Below are positions 11,767 through 22,893 of a stretch of 64,000 nucleotides of DNA, piece after piece (the first letter of the stretch is position 1; each line of letters opens with the position of its first letter). The position numbers and the translations under genes were made by a program. Where the stretch lies: positions 1,302,001-1,366,000 of the forward strand of contig QYRS01000003.1 of assembly GCA_006503535.1 (NCBI GenBank). Reading direction: 5' to 3'. This stretch comes from Arthrinium phaeospermum (taxonomy: Eukaryota; Ascomycota; Sordariomycetes; Amphisphaeriales; Apiosporaceae). Below the pieces are notes generated by a model. It saw nothing but the letters and a program-made list of their open reading frames with translations. It did not search any database and had not been told where the DNA came from.

Positions 11767-12996
11767 TCAAAGTTTGGAACGCAGGTCTGCTGCCGATGTT
11801 AGTATCAATCGCTGAAATGCATGAGGAGGAAGACCCTGTGATTCGATATGACTAGGGAAGACGAAAAGCAACTTACGACCAGTCCCCTGTCGGGATGCGG
11901 CACCATCCCTAGGATTCGGGAACACCACGACAGCCCGTCCCGTCAGAGCCCCCGTCCGGAGCTTCTCGTACGCCTCCGGGATCCGGTCGAACCCGAACTT
12001 CTGCACATCGATCCGGAGCTTGCCCTGCCGCGCCAGCTCGCAGACCTCGCGGAGGTCCTGACGCGTGCTGCCCAGACTGATGGCGAACTCGCAGCTCGTC
12101 GCCAGCCGGGCCCAGCCGACCTCGAGCGAGCCCCCGGGGTGCATGCCCACGAGCACGATGCGCCCCCGCGGCCGCGAGATCCGGGCCGCCAGCTGCAACG
12201 TCGCCGAGCTGCCGACGAAGTCGATGATGACGTCGACGCCGCGGCCCTTTGTCAGCTCCATGATCTCGTCTCCGGATGCCGTGCCGTCGTGGTCGTCTTC
12301 CCGGAAGAGGATGGCCGAGTCTGCGCCCACCTCCCGCGCCACCTTCAGGCGATCCTCGCTGGTGTCCACGGCGTAGATCTGCGCCGCCGAGAGCAGCTTG
12401 ACAAACTGCACGCCGTACGAACCCAAGCCGCCGATGCCGATGACCGCCGCACTCGTCCCCGGCTTGAGGCGCTGCACCGCCGTCCGGACGGCATGGTACG
12501 CCGTGACGGCCGCGTCGGTCAGGGGCGCGAAGTCGACGGGGTCCACGCCGAACCCGAGGGAGATGACCTCGGTCCGGGGCGCGACCAGGAACTCGGCCAG
12601 GCCGCCGTCGCCGCCGCAGCCGCGGCCGGTGGCGATGGCGCCGCGCTTGAAGGCCTGGCAGTGGTTCTCGAGGCCGTCGGTGCAGGGGCGGCAGTTGCCG
12701 CAGTGGGGCATGTGGTGGACGGCGACGGCCTCGCCCACGGCCAGGTCCGTCACGTTGGCGCCCCGCTCGGCGACGTAGCCGGCGTTCTCGTGGCCCAGCA
12801 CGTAGTCGGCCTCGACCGACGCCGCGTAGGGCTGCGACCCGGGTTGGCTGTCCATCATGTCCAGGTCGGACCGGCAGAGGCCCGCGGCCCGCATGCGGAT
12901 GAGGACGTCGTTGGGGCCGGGCTTGGGCTTGGGGATCTCGACGTACTGGCCCGGTTGGCCCCACTGGACGAGCTTGAAGGCCTTCATCATTGCCAA
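11767..12996 (-). CDS. Zinc-dependent alcohol dehydrogenase with C-terminal SKL (peroxisomal signal)
   Basis: The minus-strand model joins 12996-11877 to 11789-11767, giving 380 residues. Medium-chain dehydrogenase features are clear: GLCRSD (catalytic zinc Cys), GHENAG, the structural zinc set CGNCRPCTDGLENHC, and the Rossmann motif GIGGLGSYG. The 87-base 3' intron has a good donor (GTAAGT), a TACTAAC branch site and an AG nine bases later. Its length is a multiple of three and it has no stop, so spliced and unspliced forms share the same end, ...LRSKL. SKL is the canonical PTS1 signal, so both forms should reach peroxisomes. Family knowledge suggests NAD(P)-linked oxidation of an alcohol; the substrate is unknown. 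MMKAF at 12990 is an alternative start. Confidence 0.87.
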   Translation of the reverse strand: MAMMKAFKLVQWGQPGQYVEIPKPKPGPNDVLIRMRAAGLCRSDLDMMDSQPGSQPYAASVEADYVLGHENAGYVAERGANVTDLAVGEAVAVHHMPHCGNCRPCTDGLENHCQAFKRGAIATGRGCGGDGGLAEFLVAPRTEVISLGFGVDPVDFAPLTDAAVTAYHAVRTAVQRLKPGTSAAVIGIGGLGSYGVQFVKLLSAAQIYAVDTSEDRLKVAREVGADSAILFREDDHDGTASGDEIMELTKGRGVDVIIDFVGSSATLQLAARISRPRGRIVLVGMHPGGSLEVGWARLATSCEFAISLGSTRQDLREVCELARQGKLRIDVQKFGFDRIPEAYEKLRTGALTGRAVVVFPNPRDGAASRQGTGRKLLFVFPSHIESQGLPPHAFQRLILTSAADLRSKL

Positions 12997-14188
12997 ATGG
13001 GAGGTTGTTCTTTTATACTGACGATGCTCACTTTGAATTTTCTTTGCTGAATAGGGTCACAAGGGAGAGTGCCTACAAACTGCAGCAAAGGGTGTATCAA
13101 GGCGTAAAGTTGATTCATCTCGAATTAATAACGAGGTATTCCGGCTTAGAAGATTTTATACCGCATTGCCTTAGATGACTGTTCGGGCATCGCGGAAGGA
13201 TGACGATCCCAACGGCAAGAGCGGTGGGAGGCATCTTGCCTAGTCTGGGCGGCAAGTCGACGTTCTTGAGCCATCCATTGGCCATCAGCTCGCGTGGTTT
13301 ACTAGAAAGGTTGCACTCAAGGTGGCACCAGGATGGGTGACTAGTGTTTTGCACCCATTTCCAGTTTTCTGATCGACTAGCGTAGGCGTATAAGTTTGCA
13401 GCCCCACGCGGGCCCGGGAACGAGGGCGAATCACGGTGGTGCTGTCCCGTGCACGGGATCATTTTGTTTCTTTTTCTTTTGCACCTGCCGTGAGATTTTC
13501 TTCCCGCACCCCCCACCAGGGACCTACTAAGGCTGCGTGTACATATGGAGGATGCAATGGGGATTATACGGGGCTCATGTGACTTTGTCACACGGGCTGA
13601 CAAAGATTTTCAAGATAGAACCAAATTCACCCTAGTAGCATATTTCCGTGTGTAAGTAGATACTCGGCTCTGCATCGTGGTACAGAGCTGACAAAGACAT
13701 TCGACTTTGAACCACAAAGCCATGGAAAAGGTATTAACAACAGACTGGTCTCGTTCTACCTGCCCCTCAGCCTTAGGACCGGCTACGGCGAGCCCCGTAA
13801 AGAACTGTGTCCTCTAGACCTACAGACCGGTGCAAAACCTGGCAGTGGGCCGACTTTGGAGCTAGATAACACCAGAGGCAATATCACCCTGATGGTACTT
13901 ATAATCTCACAGAACTTGCGGCTTCAAAACGTGCGCACATGGTGGTAGATATCTGCAGGTCTCCAACTGTAGAATTGCATGGTCGCTATTGACAGAGTGT
14001 TTATGCTCTATTCATGAAGTTTGACTTGAAATTTACTACCATCCCATCAGGATGCCGGAAGGTAATCTTCATATCCAGGCTTTTCTCTTGAGCGCCAAGT
14101 ACATTCTTCCCCGTCTGGTAATCGTTTTGATTGGTAACCTAGGCCACACGATGGAGATGAGCACACCTAGACTCTTGTGTAGGCATAA
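12997..14188. other. Intergenic, no gene supported
   Basis: This 1.2 kb stretch holds the alcohol dehydrogenase promoter and the 3' flank of the kinase-ankyrin gene. Open frames are short and lack domain signals. No repeats or RNA genes were recognised. Confidence 0.45.
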
Positions 14189-17100
14189 TCACATCATTTC
14201 GGCTTCTCGTTTAGGTTCTCTTCGCTCTTCTTTTCGCTCTTTTTCTCGCTCCGCGCTGATAAATCGGGCCTTCCACCCGGCCTCCACACTTGACGATGGC
14301 CCAGGTTTTATCCAATGATGATCCATACGTCTCTGGTGAACAGCTTCTTCAAAGGCTTCCACGAGACGTTTATCAAAGGTTGCGTCCATCAATTTCTTGA
14401 TCCACCAAGGGGCTTGTTCACAGTACTTCCTGAACCTTCTTTGGATGAAGATGAGAAATACCCCTAGACTGTCGAGGATTCTCCTAGGTGTCAGTGAGTC
14501 ACCATGATAAGTGTAGGACGGTTGAAGAATCGAACGATATCTATGCCAGTTGATCAGCACGTTGACAAGAACGTCTGCCGAAACATGTTCAAAAGCACTG
14601 TGGCTCCCAGCCTCGCCGATCTCATCTTCCCATTGATGGTGTCTGCGTCTATCAGCCGGGGTGGGAGAATCTTCGCCATCTGCTTCAACATTGACGAGGA
14701 AAAATTTCCATTGAAGATCCAGCTGTGCATGCTGTCGGAAGAAGCGTACAATTGGACCCACGAAAGATTTGATAAGGTTGATGTATCTGTTCTCAAGTGC
14801 AAACACCAGAAGCCTAGGCCCCGCAGGCCAGCGCAATGTATTGTAAAGGCTTTCTGGGACTTCTTCGGCAAAAGGTGACAAGATGCTGTCCACAATGCGC
14901 CACTTGCTCTCCCGCATTGCAAGGGGTAGCAAATGGTAACAGAAGGGCCGCTTGTGCTCACGCATTGCAAGACTTAGCCAATAGCGACAAAAACATTGTG
15001 GGTTGTAATCCAGATATCCTTTGGATCTTGATGGACAAGATCCTGTATGTCCGTCGTCGTCAGAGCGAGATCGCATGAAAAGACCGAGCATTTGCATATA
15101 GAGCTTATCTCTGCTGGCCGAGGGGGGTGGGCATAGCCGTATTAGATGATCAATGAATGCAAAGCCTTGAGCATCTTGAAGGGACAAATCGACATTCGAA
15201 TCTCGAATCAATTTCGCCATCATAAGAGCCGGGCCCCGGCTTTCAGATATCTGAGTTTCGCAACCCTTCTGAAGCAATCGTCTTAATCTGGAAACGAATT
15301 TGTGGCCAGGAGTCTCGCCTAGATCGTCTTGGTCATTGATGTCTTCACATTTTCGCAAAAGAAAGTCGACCATGCTGCAATTCAATTGAAATACTGCGAT
15401 ATGCAATAGACTTTGCTTTGCTTTCCTTGCGATTTGAGGCCACAGGTCTAATAGCCAGGTAAAGTGGTCATGGTGCTGAGCTTGTGCTACCATGACGTCA
15501 AGTGCTGAACTGCCTTCGTTGTTGACAGAGAAGAGATCGGCTCCGGACAGAACGAGATATCTTGCCATTTGAAATGAACCATTGACGAAAGTATCAATCG
15601 GTATATTTCGGGTGTTCGGGCGATCGAAAGCCCAGTGGAGAGCCGTTTGTCCATTATTATCCCTAGCGAAGTAGTCGACGTATTGTTGTTCGAGGCAGCG
15701 AGCGACTCTAATGTTTCGATGGCCAGCTGCAATATGCAAAGGTGTTATGCCATGGATGTCCGATAGCGCTAATTGTCGAATTTCCACCGATTTTGTGGTA
15801 CACCAACTCCAAAGGCTTTCAAATACCACGTCGCTGTTCTGTTCAGCGGCCACATGAAGGACAGATTTTCCTTCATGTGAACAGAACATGAGGTCGGCAC
15901 CGGCTTCCAAAAGCATCTGTAAGTCTTGCAATTTCTTTTCTCGAATTGCGAAATAAATAACGGACTCGCCGTTAGCGTTGCGTACGTTGGGATCGAAGCC
16001 AAACCTGAAGGCATTTGACAATGGAAAGGTGTCAGTAACCCCACTACTGATCATATGCCAAAGAACACCCCATCCCTTTGAGTCGATTTCTGAGCGGCCA
16101 TGACCGTCCTTCAAGAGATAAAGGAGTAAGGTTTGGTTGCGGCTTTCAAGGGCGGCCATCACTGCTTGTAAACCGGTGATCCCCAGCTTACGTCCCAGTT
16201 CAATATAAGCCAACGACTGTTCTGGGCTCAATATTGATCGTCGTACAAGATCCAGAATTGTTCCCGTTACTTTGGCCGATTGCTCTGGCTTCGTCTCAAC
16301 GAACAGCTCTGCGTCGTCGGCACACTCAATGAGTTTCAACGCTAATGCCAGCTCATTGGCCTTGAGAAGGTCTAGAAGGCCCTCGAGGAAAAGCGGCTCA
16401 AAGCTGTGTTGAGCAATGGACCCATGTTGGAACAAATCCTTCAAGATTGAAAGTAGTGTACGAATCATTCTGGTGCAAACTTCCATCTCGAATTGGCCAT
16501 GCATAAGCCATCGAGCGGCTTTTGAGTTCATGCCCAAGCAAGAGATGAGGTTCGATTGTCCTCGAAAAATTGTGAATAGCTCTTCCCTCTTCCCATCATC
16601 GTTAAGGCAGCTCAGCCATAAAAGGCGGAACAATTCCTCGTGGTGATAGGAAACAGCAATCTGGATCGGATTTAATAGAGTGTTGATACCAGGCACACTA
16701 TAATCGTTTCGAAGTGGGTTTGCTCCGAGGGAAAGCAACACTTTCGCTGACTCGATTGACCCAGTAACTGCGGCAAAGGATAGAGGGGTGCCGTAGAATC
16801 GAACAGGTATCTGCGGATCAAGGAGGTAAACGTTTGGCGACAACGCCTCTATGTTGATTGGACCCACTCGCTGGCCACACTCAGTTATGATCCCATGTCC
16901 GTCGGAACAGATACTTCGAGCCTGTGTTATGGCGGCGGTGATAGATTTGAGGCCTTCATGGTCGTGTTCATACATAAACAAGAAGTGGAGCGGATTCAAT
17001 GAGTTGCTTTTGGGCCACGTAATATTTCTTTGCATATAGGAACTTGCTGCCAGGCCGTCGAGGAAGGTGAGATAGGTTGAAAACGGTAGAAGAACTTCGG

Positions 17101-18904
17101 CTTTATCATTGATATCATTGACATTGCATTTGTTGTTCTGGGTGATCGAGGATGGTCTGTCTGCCATTACAATATGTCGTAGACTTTCGAAACGTGGCGA
17201 TGTGAGACTTCTTGTGGGTGGCGAAGGATTACCTTCACCCCCTTTAAGCCGCTCTGTCAGCATTTGCATTGCAATTTGAGCGCCGGGGCTGCTTGACGTT
17301 GCGATCTCAGTCCAGGCTTGGGGCGTATTCCGAAGGGTGCCAAATCCATTGGCTAAAGCAAGTGCTACGTGAAAACTTGCTTGGTCCTTTTTGCTGCTGG
17401 TCTCGATCTGCTCTCGTCTAAAATACTGAAACAGACTCTCTTGGACATGGAATGGAATCTGTATGGCTCTTTGTGGTTCAAATATCTGTATCAGATAGTC
17501 AGCATACGTCATCTATCATTATCTTTGGGACGCACTTGATAGGACCAGTCATCTGTTCTGTGATGAATAGGGATCGGATAGTTTCCCTCATTCCAACTTC
17601 TGTAGTTCAGCACTAGATCAAAATTCAAAATTTGATGACAATGGAGTCACTTACTGGTCCTGAAGGCCTCTACCGAAAATGAAAGGTAGGCCAACGATGC
17701 TTGGAGCCCTCATATCTGGAGACTCTACCAGACATTTCCTCAGTATACCTTTCATTATAGAGCGTATAATTGAGGGCACTTCACGCGTCTCTTGCATGTT
17801 ATCGACGAAATCGATTGCCTCGCATTGAAGCGCCATATTCTTTGGAGTTTTCAACTCAAAATAACGGCGTCCCCCTGCGTATGTCTCCCAGCAAAGAAGG
17901 CCCAAAGCCCAGAGGTCACACTTCAAGAATGATATGCCCTCCTGGGCTCTAGAGTTTCCTTCCAACTCCGGAGCTCGATACCTGTAACTCATAACTCGGA
18001 TAAGTAGTTGCACTTAATTATGTTATTTCGAATGAGAATCTTACCGATCCGTTCCGAAGTAGTTTTGACTGCTGCCGCCCCCGGCTTGACTGTCACTTAA
18101 TAGACACGCATGGCCGAAATCGGCCTTTGCTTCTGTCAGTTCCGTACGCGTAATTGGGGGCACGCATGACTGGAAATTAAAATGATCCCACAAGCCGCTT
18201 GATATATGAACGTACCAGCTTAACAACGACTTCCGCTTCGTACGAAGATTTGGCGGACTCCAGCGGAAACACAAGTACATTCTCCATTTTGATGTCACCA
18301 TGTGCAACACCAGCCCAGTGTAGCCGTCCCAATCCGCAAGCAACCTGGCTACACAATGACAGACGTGCTCGTAAAGGGATGTTTGCGGATTGCAAGTATT
18401 CGCGCATTGTTCCTAGTTCGGCGTATTCCGTAACGATGTAAGGCACAATGTCGTTGTTTATACTACTCCAACCGCATCCAATCAGAGAAAGGATATTCTC
18501 ATGCCGTGCCAACGGAAAATGATGCATGACCTCAATGTCGCGTAGGACGCACTCGACGTGTCTTTCGATTGATGATGTTGGAATCATATTGCGCGGCATC
18601 TTGATACGCTTAACGGCAACCATTTGCTTCGGGCCAATTAGCCTTCCCTGTAGGACCTCGTAGGAGGCGCCCTCTCCGAGCTTCTCTCGGGTATTCAACT
18701 TTTGGTCATTGAAAGTAGGAAGGCCAAGCGAGTGAACGAATTTGAAAAGATCATCGATTGAGCGAGCTTTGGCATCCTGGCTTTTGGAAAACCCAGAGTA
18801 CGTGGCCGACACCAGCGTACGTGGATAGGAGCCGTCATTCACGGAATACGACTGCACTCATGTTAACATGACATTTTCACCGCAATTAGGAAGACTGTCA
18901 CCAT
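14189..18904 (-). CDS. Protein kinase fused to ankyrin repeats
   Basis: Six exons on the minus strand: 18904-18902 (ATG only, tentative), 18851-18216, 18124-18045, 17981-17655, 17599-17536 and 17485-14189, giving about 1468 residues. The kinase domain (about residues 57-330) looks catalytically intact: glycine loop LGEGASYEV, AVK lysine at 82, catalytic loop HGDIKMENV with Asp187 and Asn192, ADFG at 214-217, and YRAPE. The catalytic HGD variant of HRD is common in fungal kinases. The C-terminal 1000 residues contain scattered ankyrin repeats, for example TPLSFAAVTGSIESAKVLL, GKSVLHVAAEQ, GITPLHIAAGHRNIRVARCL and GQTALHWAFDR. No membrane segment is seen. The frame upstream of 18851 has a stop and no usable ATG, so the first exon is inferred. 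The gene is divergent from a HeLo/pseudokinase gene. I infer a sensor-kinase role; the true substrate is unknown. Confidence 0.83.
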
Positions 18905-19656
18905 TTGAGAAGATTCCGGGGGAGAATGTCACACAATGACTTATGGCGTGTTCCGATCGTTTGGCAGGTGGCGCTTTTCGTGGTCTTGCGGCTACAAAAT
19001 CATGTGAGCCACACAATTTGGCGACGTGTATGTAACGACTCCGAGGAAAGTTGTCGGAGATGGCTGATTTTCGTAGTAAGCCTATGAACTGCTGACTGGT
19101 TGAATGAAACTCGAGCGGGGAAGCGAGGGAAAAGGGAGGGGGCAATGAGTATCGCAAATCTCGTGACCGCCAGTCCGGTCAATTTTCCGAAAGGAGGGTA
19201 ATCATGGACAAGCTGTATCCTAAGACTTGGGCTAATTATCTGCAAACTTCTTAACGATGGGGCCCCCAACAATGAAGAGCATGAAATAATTTTCCAGGAC
19301 AATTTTGCCTGGGGCTCTTGTCGGGCAGTACACTCCAGAAGATGCGGAAGCCCTGCTCGACACCACCATGTAAGATTTTAGCGTCGCCATGTCAGCCCTC
19401 AGCAGTTGATTGGATAAATATGTGAGACGGTCATCCTAAGCTAGTGTAATTGTGCCTTGGGCTGCCATAAGGCAGACCTGGTGGCGCAATCTGTGTTGGT
19501 TTTGAGCGTAGAGGGTTGAAAGTCGTTTCCCCTCATTTTCATTTCTTCGAAGTTTCATCTCCTCAGGAAACCGCTTCAGTTACGGCCATTTCCATCGCGA
19601 CTACCATTGCCGGCTGACCGACGTGGCGTCCGCAGGCTCCTAAGATACCCATCACC
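18905..19656. promoter_or_regulatory. Divergent spacer between kinase-ankyrin and HeLo-pseudokinase genes
   Basis: The 752-base spacer must carry both promoters. I see no clear TATA box or repeat. If the first kinase exon is longer than the modelled ATG, it would lie here. A shared spacer suggests, but does not prove, co-regulation. Confidence 0.4.
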
Positions 19657-21448
19657 ATGGCCGACGCAGTGGGTATCGCTGGCTTGGCAATTTCTGTTTT
19701 CGACCAATTGCTGAAGCTTGGTGAAAGGACCATAGAATTGGCGCATGATATCAAGTGTTTTGAGAAGGTTTCCATCCTTATGTCCAGACAACGTATTTCA
19801 TATCATGGCTGATAAATGTACAGGATCTCCAAGATGCCGGAGATGTCTGCCGTAGACAACATTGGAGAACCAGGTCGTTGAAGTTTCTCCTGCTCGAGAA
19901 ATCTCCTGTATGTTAGTAAAAGGGGAAAAAGGGGGAAAGGCAACGTACAGAACTAGCTAATGCTGGGTGTTAGATGAACAATGACAAAACACTTTATGAG
20001 CAGTTTGACGAGGAGGCCCGTGAAGAAATCAAGATCTTGGTCAGCCAGCTTTCCGATGACCTCAGTCGTGTGTCGGATCTCTTCGAAAGACGACTGTCGT
20101 TGGAACAATCTGTACCGAACTCCTGGGGCAAGAACATACCCCCTTTTACGGCCTCGAACACATCCTTAACTCAGCAAAGGAGTTTCAGCTCAACAGCTTT
20201 CTTGGCAAGTTCTATACAATTTGCCACAAAAGTGACTTGGTCCGTACACTACAAGAAGAAAGCCCTGCAGGCTATAAGCGAGTACGAGAGACACAACGAG
20301 GACCTGCGTATACTTGTGGAGACATATGCATTTGCCTCTAATTTTGGTCTCAGTCTCTCGCAGCTTGAACGGCTTCAGAGCAACCCCTCGGCAAAAGACC
20401 TGGGAATGAACGATGCAGCCAACCTGAGACTTTGTCAGTTAAAGGCCGAGCAGGGTACCGTTGAGGGAATGGAACTCAAATTCCCGTTGTCGTCGAGTCC
20501 GACCGCGAATATCCAAGTCGAGGAGAAATTCACGGTGTTGATGTTTGAGCAACGGAAGATGCTTCAAGAAATGCACGAGGCTCGAGAAGAGTCAGAGGTG
20601 AACCCCATAACCCGCCTTCGTCTCGATTCTCTGGCAACGCTGCTCCGACAGCCTAAGGAACAGATTTTCCGCGTCCCGAGATGTGCAGGCTGGCAATGGA
20701 TTCCAAGCTCGAATTCTGTAGCCTTCATGTTCGAATATCCAGGGGCAACCGACACAATGCCGACTAGCCTATTAAAGGCACTGTCTTCCGACTATAAACC
20801 AGAGCTCGGTGACAAGTACGCACTCGCGCTTGCTTTGGCACGAAGCCTTGGCCAGCTGCAGACGGTCCAATGGGTGCACCAGAGCATCCGCAGTGAGAAC
20901 ATTCTTTTCTTTCACAAAGAGAATCCGGGAAAGAGTATACTGCCTTACGGCGAGCCATGGGTTTGTGGGTTCGATTACAGTCGTCGGGAAGACTTCTTTT
21001 CTCGGGGTCTTGGGGACATTCGCGTCGAGCGGGACGTATACCGGCATCCAGACCGCCAACGCAATCCGGAGAAGATTTTTAACAAGTATCACGATATATA
21101 CTCCCTGGGTGTCGTCCTTTTAGAGATAGGCAAGTGCAGCATCTACGTTTTGTTTAGCATCCTCTGACCACACTTTTAGGTTTATGGGAGACTGCTATCT
21201 CCCAGCAACACCCGAGTCAGCCTTTCCAATCCATGTCCTCGAGAAATGGCATGAAAGACCGACTGCTGAAGGTAGCCCGTGCCCGAATACCGAGTAGAAT
21301 GGGGAAAGCATACCTGAGGATTGTGGAAAAGTGTCTGACGGGCGACTTTGACATCCATGATAACACCAAAGAAGACGTCAAGTTGCAGCAAGCTTTCAGG
21401 GCGCAAGTGATTGGCGTACTAGATGAGATCTTGGAAAAGGTTTCGTAG
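19657..21448 (+). CDS. HeLo-domain protein with C-terminal pseudokinase (fungal MLKL-like architecture)
   Basis: Four exons, 19657-19767, 19824-19907, 19974-21129 and 21180-21448, give 539 residues. The N-terminal 65 residues start with MADAVGIAGLAISVFDQLLK, the hydrophobic first helix expected of HeLo (HET-S/LOPB-like) domains. The KVTWSVHYKKKALQAISEYE segment at about 152-171 matches the conserved tryptophan helix of that domain. HeLo proteins attack membranes and kill the cell when activated. Residues from about 290 form a kinase-like fold without a recognisable glycine loop or VAIK lysine. The catalytic loop is HQSIRSEN (367-374), lacking the catalytic Asp, and the DFG position reads GFDYSR, so it is a pseudokinase. 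The last intron uses a rare GC donor (GCAAGT), required to keep frame. Exon 3 begins exactly with an in-frame ATG. HeLo assignment is by pattern, so moderate. Confidence 0.75.
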
Positions 21449-22051
21449 ATGTTTGGGGGGTGAAGGAAACAAGGATAGTACAAGCCATCTACTAGCTTTA
21501 CTTATGGTTCATCACTGGTCGCAGCTGAAGGCAAGATCAGTGTCAAGGGTTTCCTATGGATAAGCAGAGTCCATTGTTCGCCAAACCCCTGTAAGCATGT
21601 CAACAACTGTTACCCAGTAGGTAGAAAGACAATGAACTTCTCTACCTGCCGAAAACCAGAAACTGAGCTGATCGCATGCGAGTGGCCGGTTACACCCTCT
21701 GTGGTGCCGATACGAGCTGCCGTGTTATGGACTCAAACGTGCGCACAAGGCGGTGCACATATGCAGCTCTCGGACCGCGAATCATCTGGAGGCTATTAAT
21801 AGAGTCTGTTTGTTCTTGTTACTGGACTCGGTTTGTTGTTCTTTGTTCATCGAGTCTTTTTGTTCTCGTGGTCAGCGCCCTTTTTGTTCCTGTTCTCGTC
21901 AAGTATCTACTGCACGTAAAATCGAGCATCATCCCTTGGCATTGAGAAAATACCGGTGCATTTCGTTCCCGGGGTTCCCCTTTGAACATCAACTCTTGGC
22001 AACGAGTTTCTTTTCTCAGCATTCTAATTGTCGTCATAATCGTGCTTCGAA
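21449..22051. other. Intergenic: promoter of the copper transporter
   Basis: No gene is supported. The stretch from 21805 to 21905 is T-rich with a repeated 7-mer, annotated separately. The rest shows nothing recognisable. Confidence 0.5.
21809..21889 (+). promoter_or_regulatory. Four TTTGTTC motifs upstream of the Ctr copper transporter
   Basis: TTTGTTC occurs at 21809, 21842, 21859 and 21883, that is 163-243 bases before the transporter ATG. The yeast copper-responsive Mac1 site is TTTGCTC, one base different. The clustering is seen directly; a copper-regulatory role is inference. A simple T-rich compositional bias is the alternative. Confidence 0.35.
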
Positions 22052-22893
22052 ATGGATCACTCAGGCCACACTATGGACATGGGTACTTCAACGACGAAGA
22101 CTGCGGCAGCAGCTTCGTCCACCCCAATGTCGATGGAGGGAATGCATAGCCATGGAGGCATGGGAGACTGCAAAGTCAACGTGAGTGTTCCGATGAGAGT
22201 CCCCGAGAAGAAGTCCAGTAAGGGGCAGGGAGCGACAGTAGAAAGAAACGAACGACTGTAGCTAACATACACACAATCGACCCCAACTAGATGCTCTGGA
22301 ACTGGGACACCATCGACGCCTGCTTCCTGACCTCAACGTGGCGCATCACGACCCAGGCCATTTTCGCCGGCACCTGCATTGGTGTCATTCTGCTGGCCAT
22401 GATGCTCCTGTTTCTCCGCCGCGCCCAAAAGGAATACGACGCCTTTCTGCTCCGAAAGCACGACAAGGCTCAGGCCGAAAAGGGTCTCCAAGACGAACAG
22501 CCCCGCGGGGTCTATCGCCCCACCGCCCTGGAGCAGGCCGTACGGGCGCTGCTGTATACTCTGCAGTTCGCGAATGCATACATCGTTATGCTGTCAGTAA
22601 TACTTCACCACCGAAGCGCTCCCAACAAACGAGCATGGAAACCTGGGATGTTAGCTAACTGAGGGGTAAAATCAGCTTGGCTATGTACTACAACGGCTAC
22701 ATCATCGTGTGCATCTTCATCGGCGCCTTCTTGGGTTCTTTTATCTTCACGTGGGACGCATTGGGAAGGTATGATGATTATCCCTGTCTCCCGACCTCAC
22801 GCCGTTAACCCTGTAGGCAGTGCTAATAAGGCTACTTTCTCCAATAACAGAAAAGGAAGTGACGCTGAAGGAGGTAGTGCGTGCTGTGGATAG
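22052..22893 (+). CDS. Ctr-family copper transporter
   Basis: Four exons, 22052-22180, 22291-22592, 22676-22768 and 22851-22893, give 188 residues. The short methionine/histidine-rich N-terminus (MDHSGHTMDMG and MSMEGMHSHGGM) binds copper. Three membrane helices follow. The second carries MLLAM (the MxxxM copper filter), which is completed only across the second splice junction. The third carries GAFLG (GxxxG packing motif). The C-terminus ends in ACCG, with a Cys pair that hands Cu(I) to chaperones. Ctr proteins act as trimers that import Cu(I) at the plasma membrane or vacuole. Intron 2 uses the less common donor GTCAGT. The next gene, convergent, is a zinc transporter. Confidence 0.9.

Noticed and set aside
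11848..13050. 400-codon plus-strand open frame
   Set aside because: Antisense of the alcohol dehydrogenase; GC-rich codons suppress stops on the other strand.
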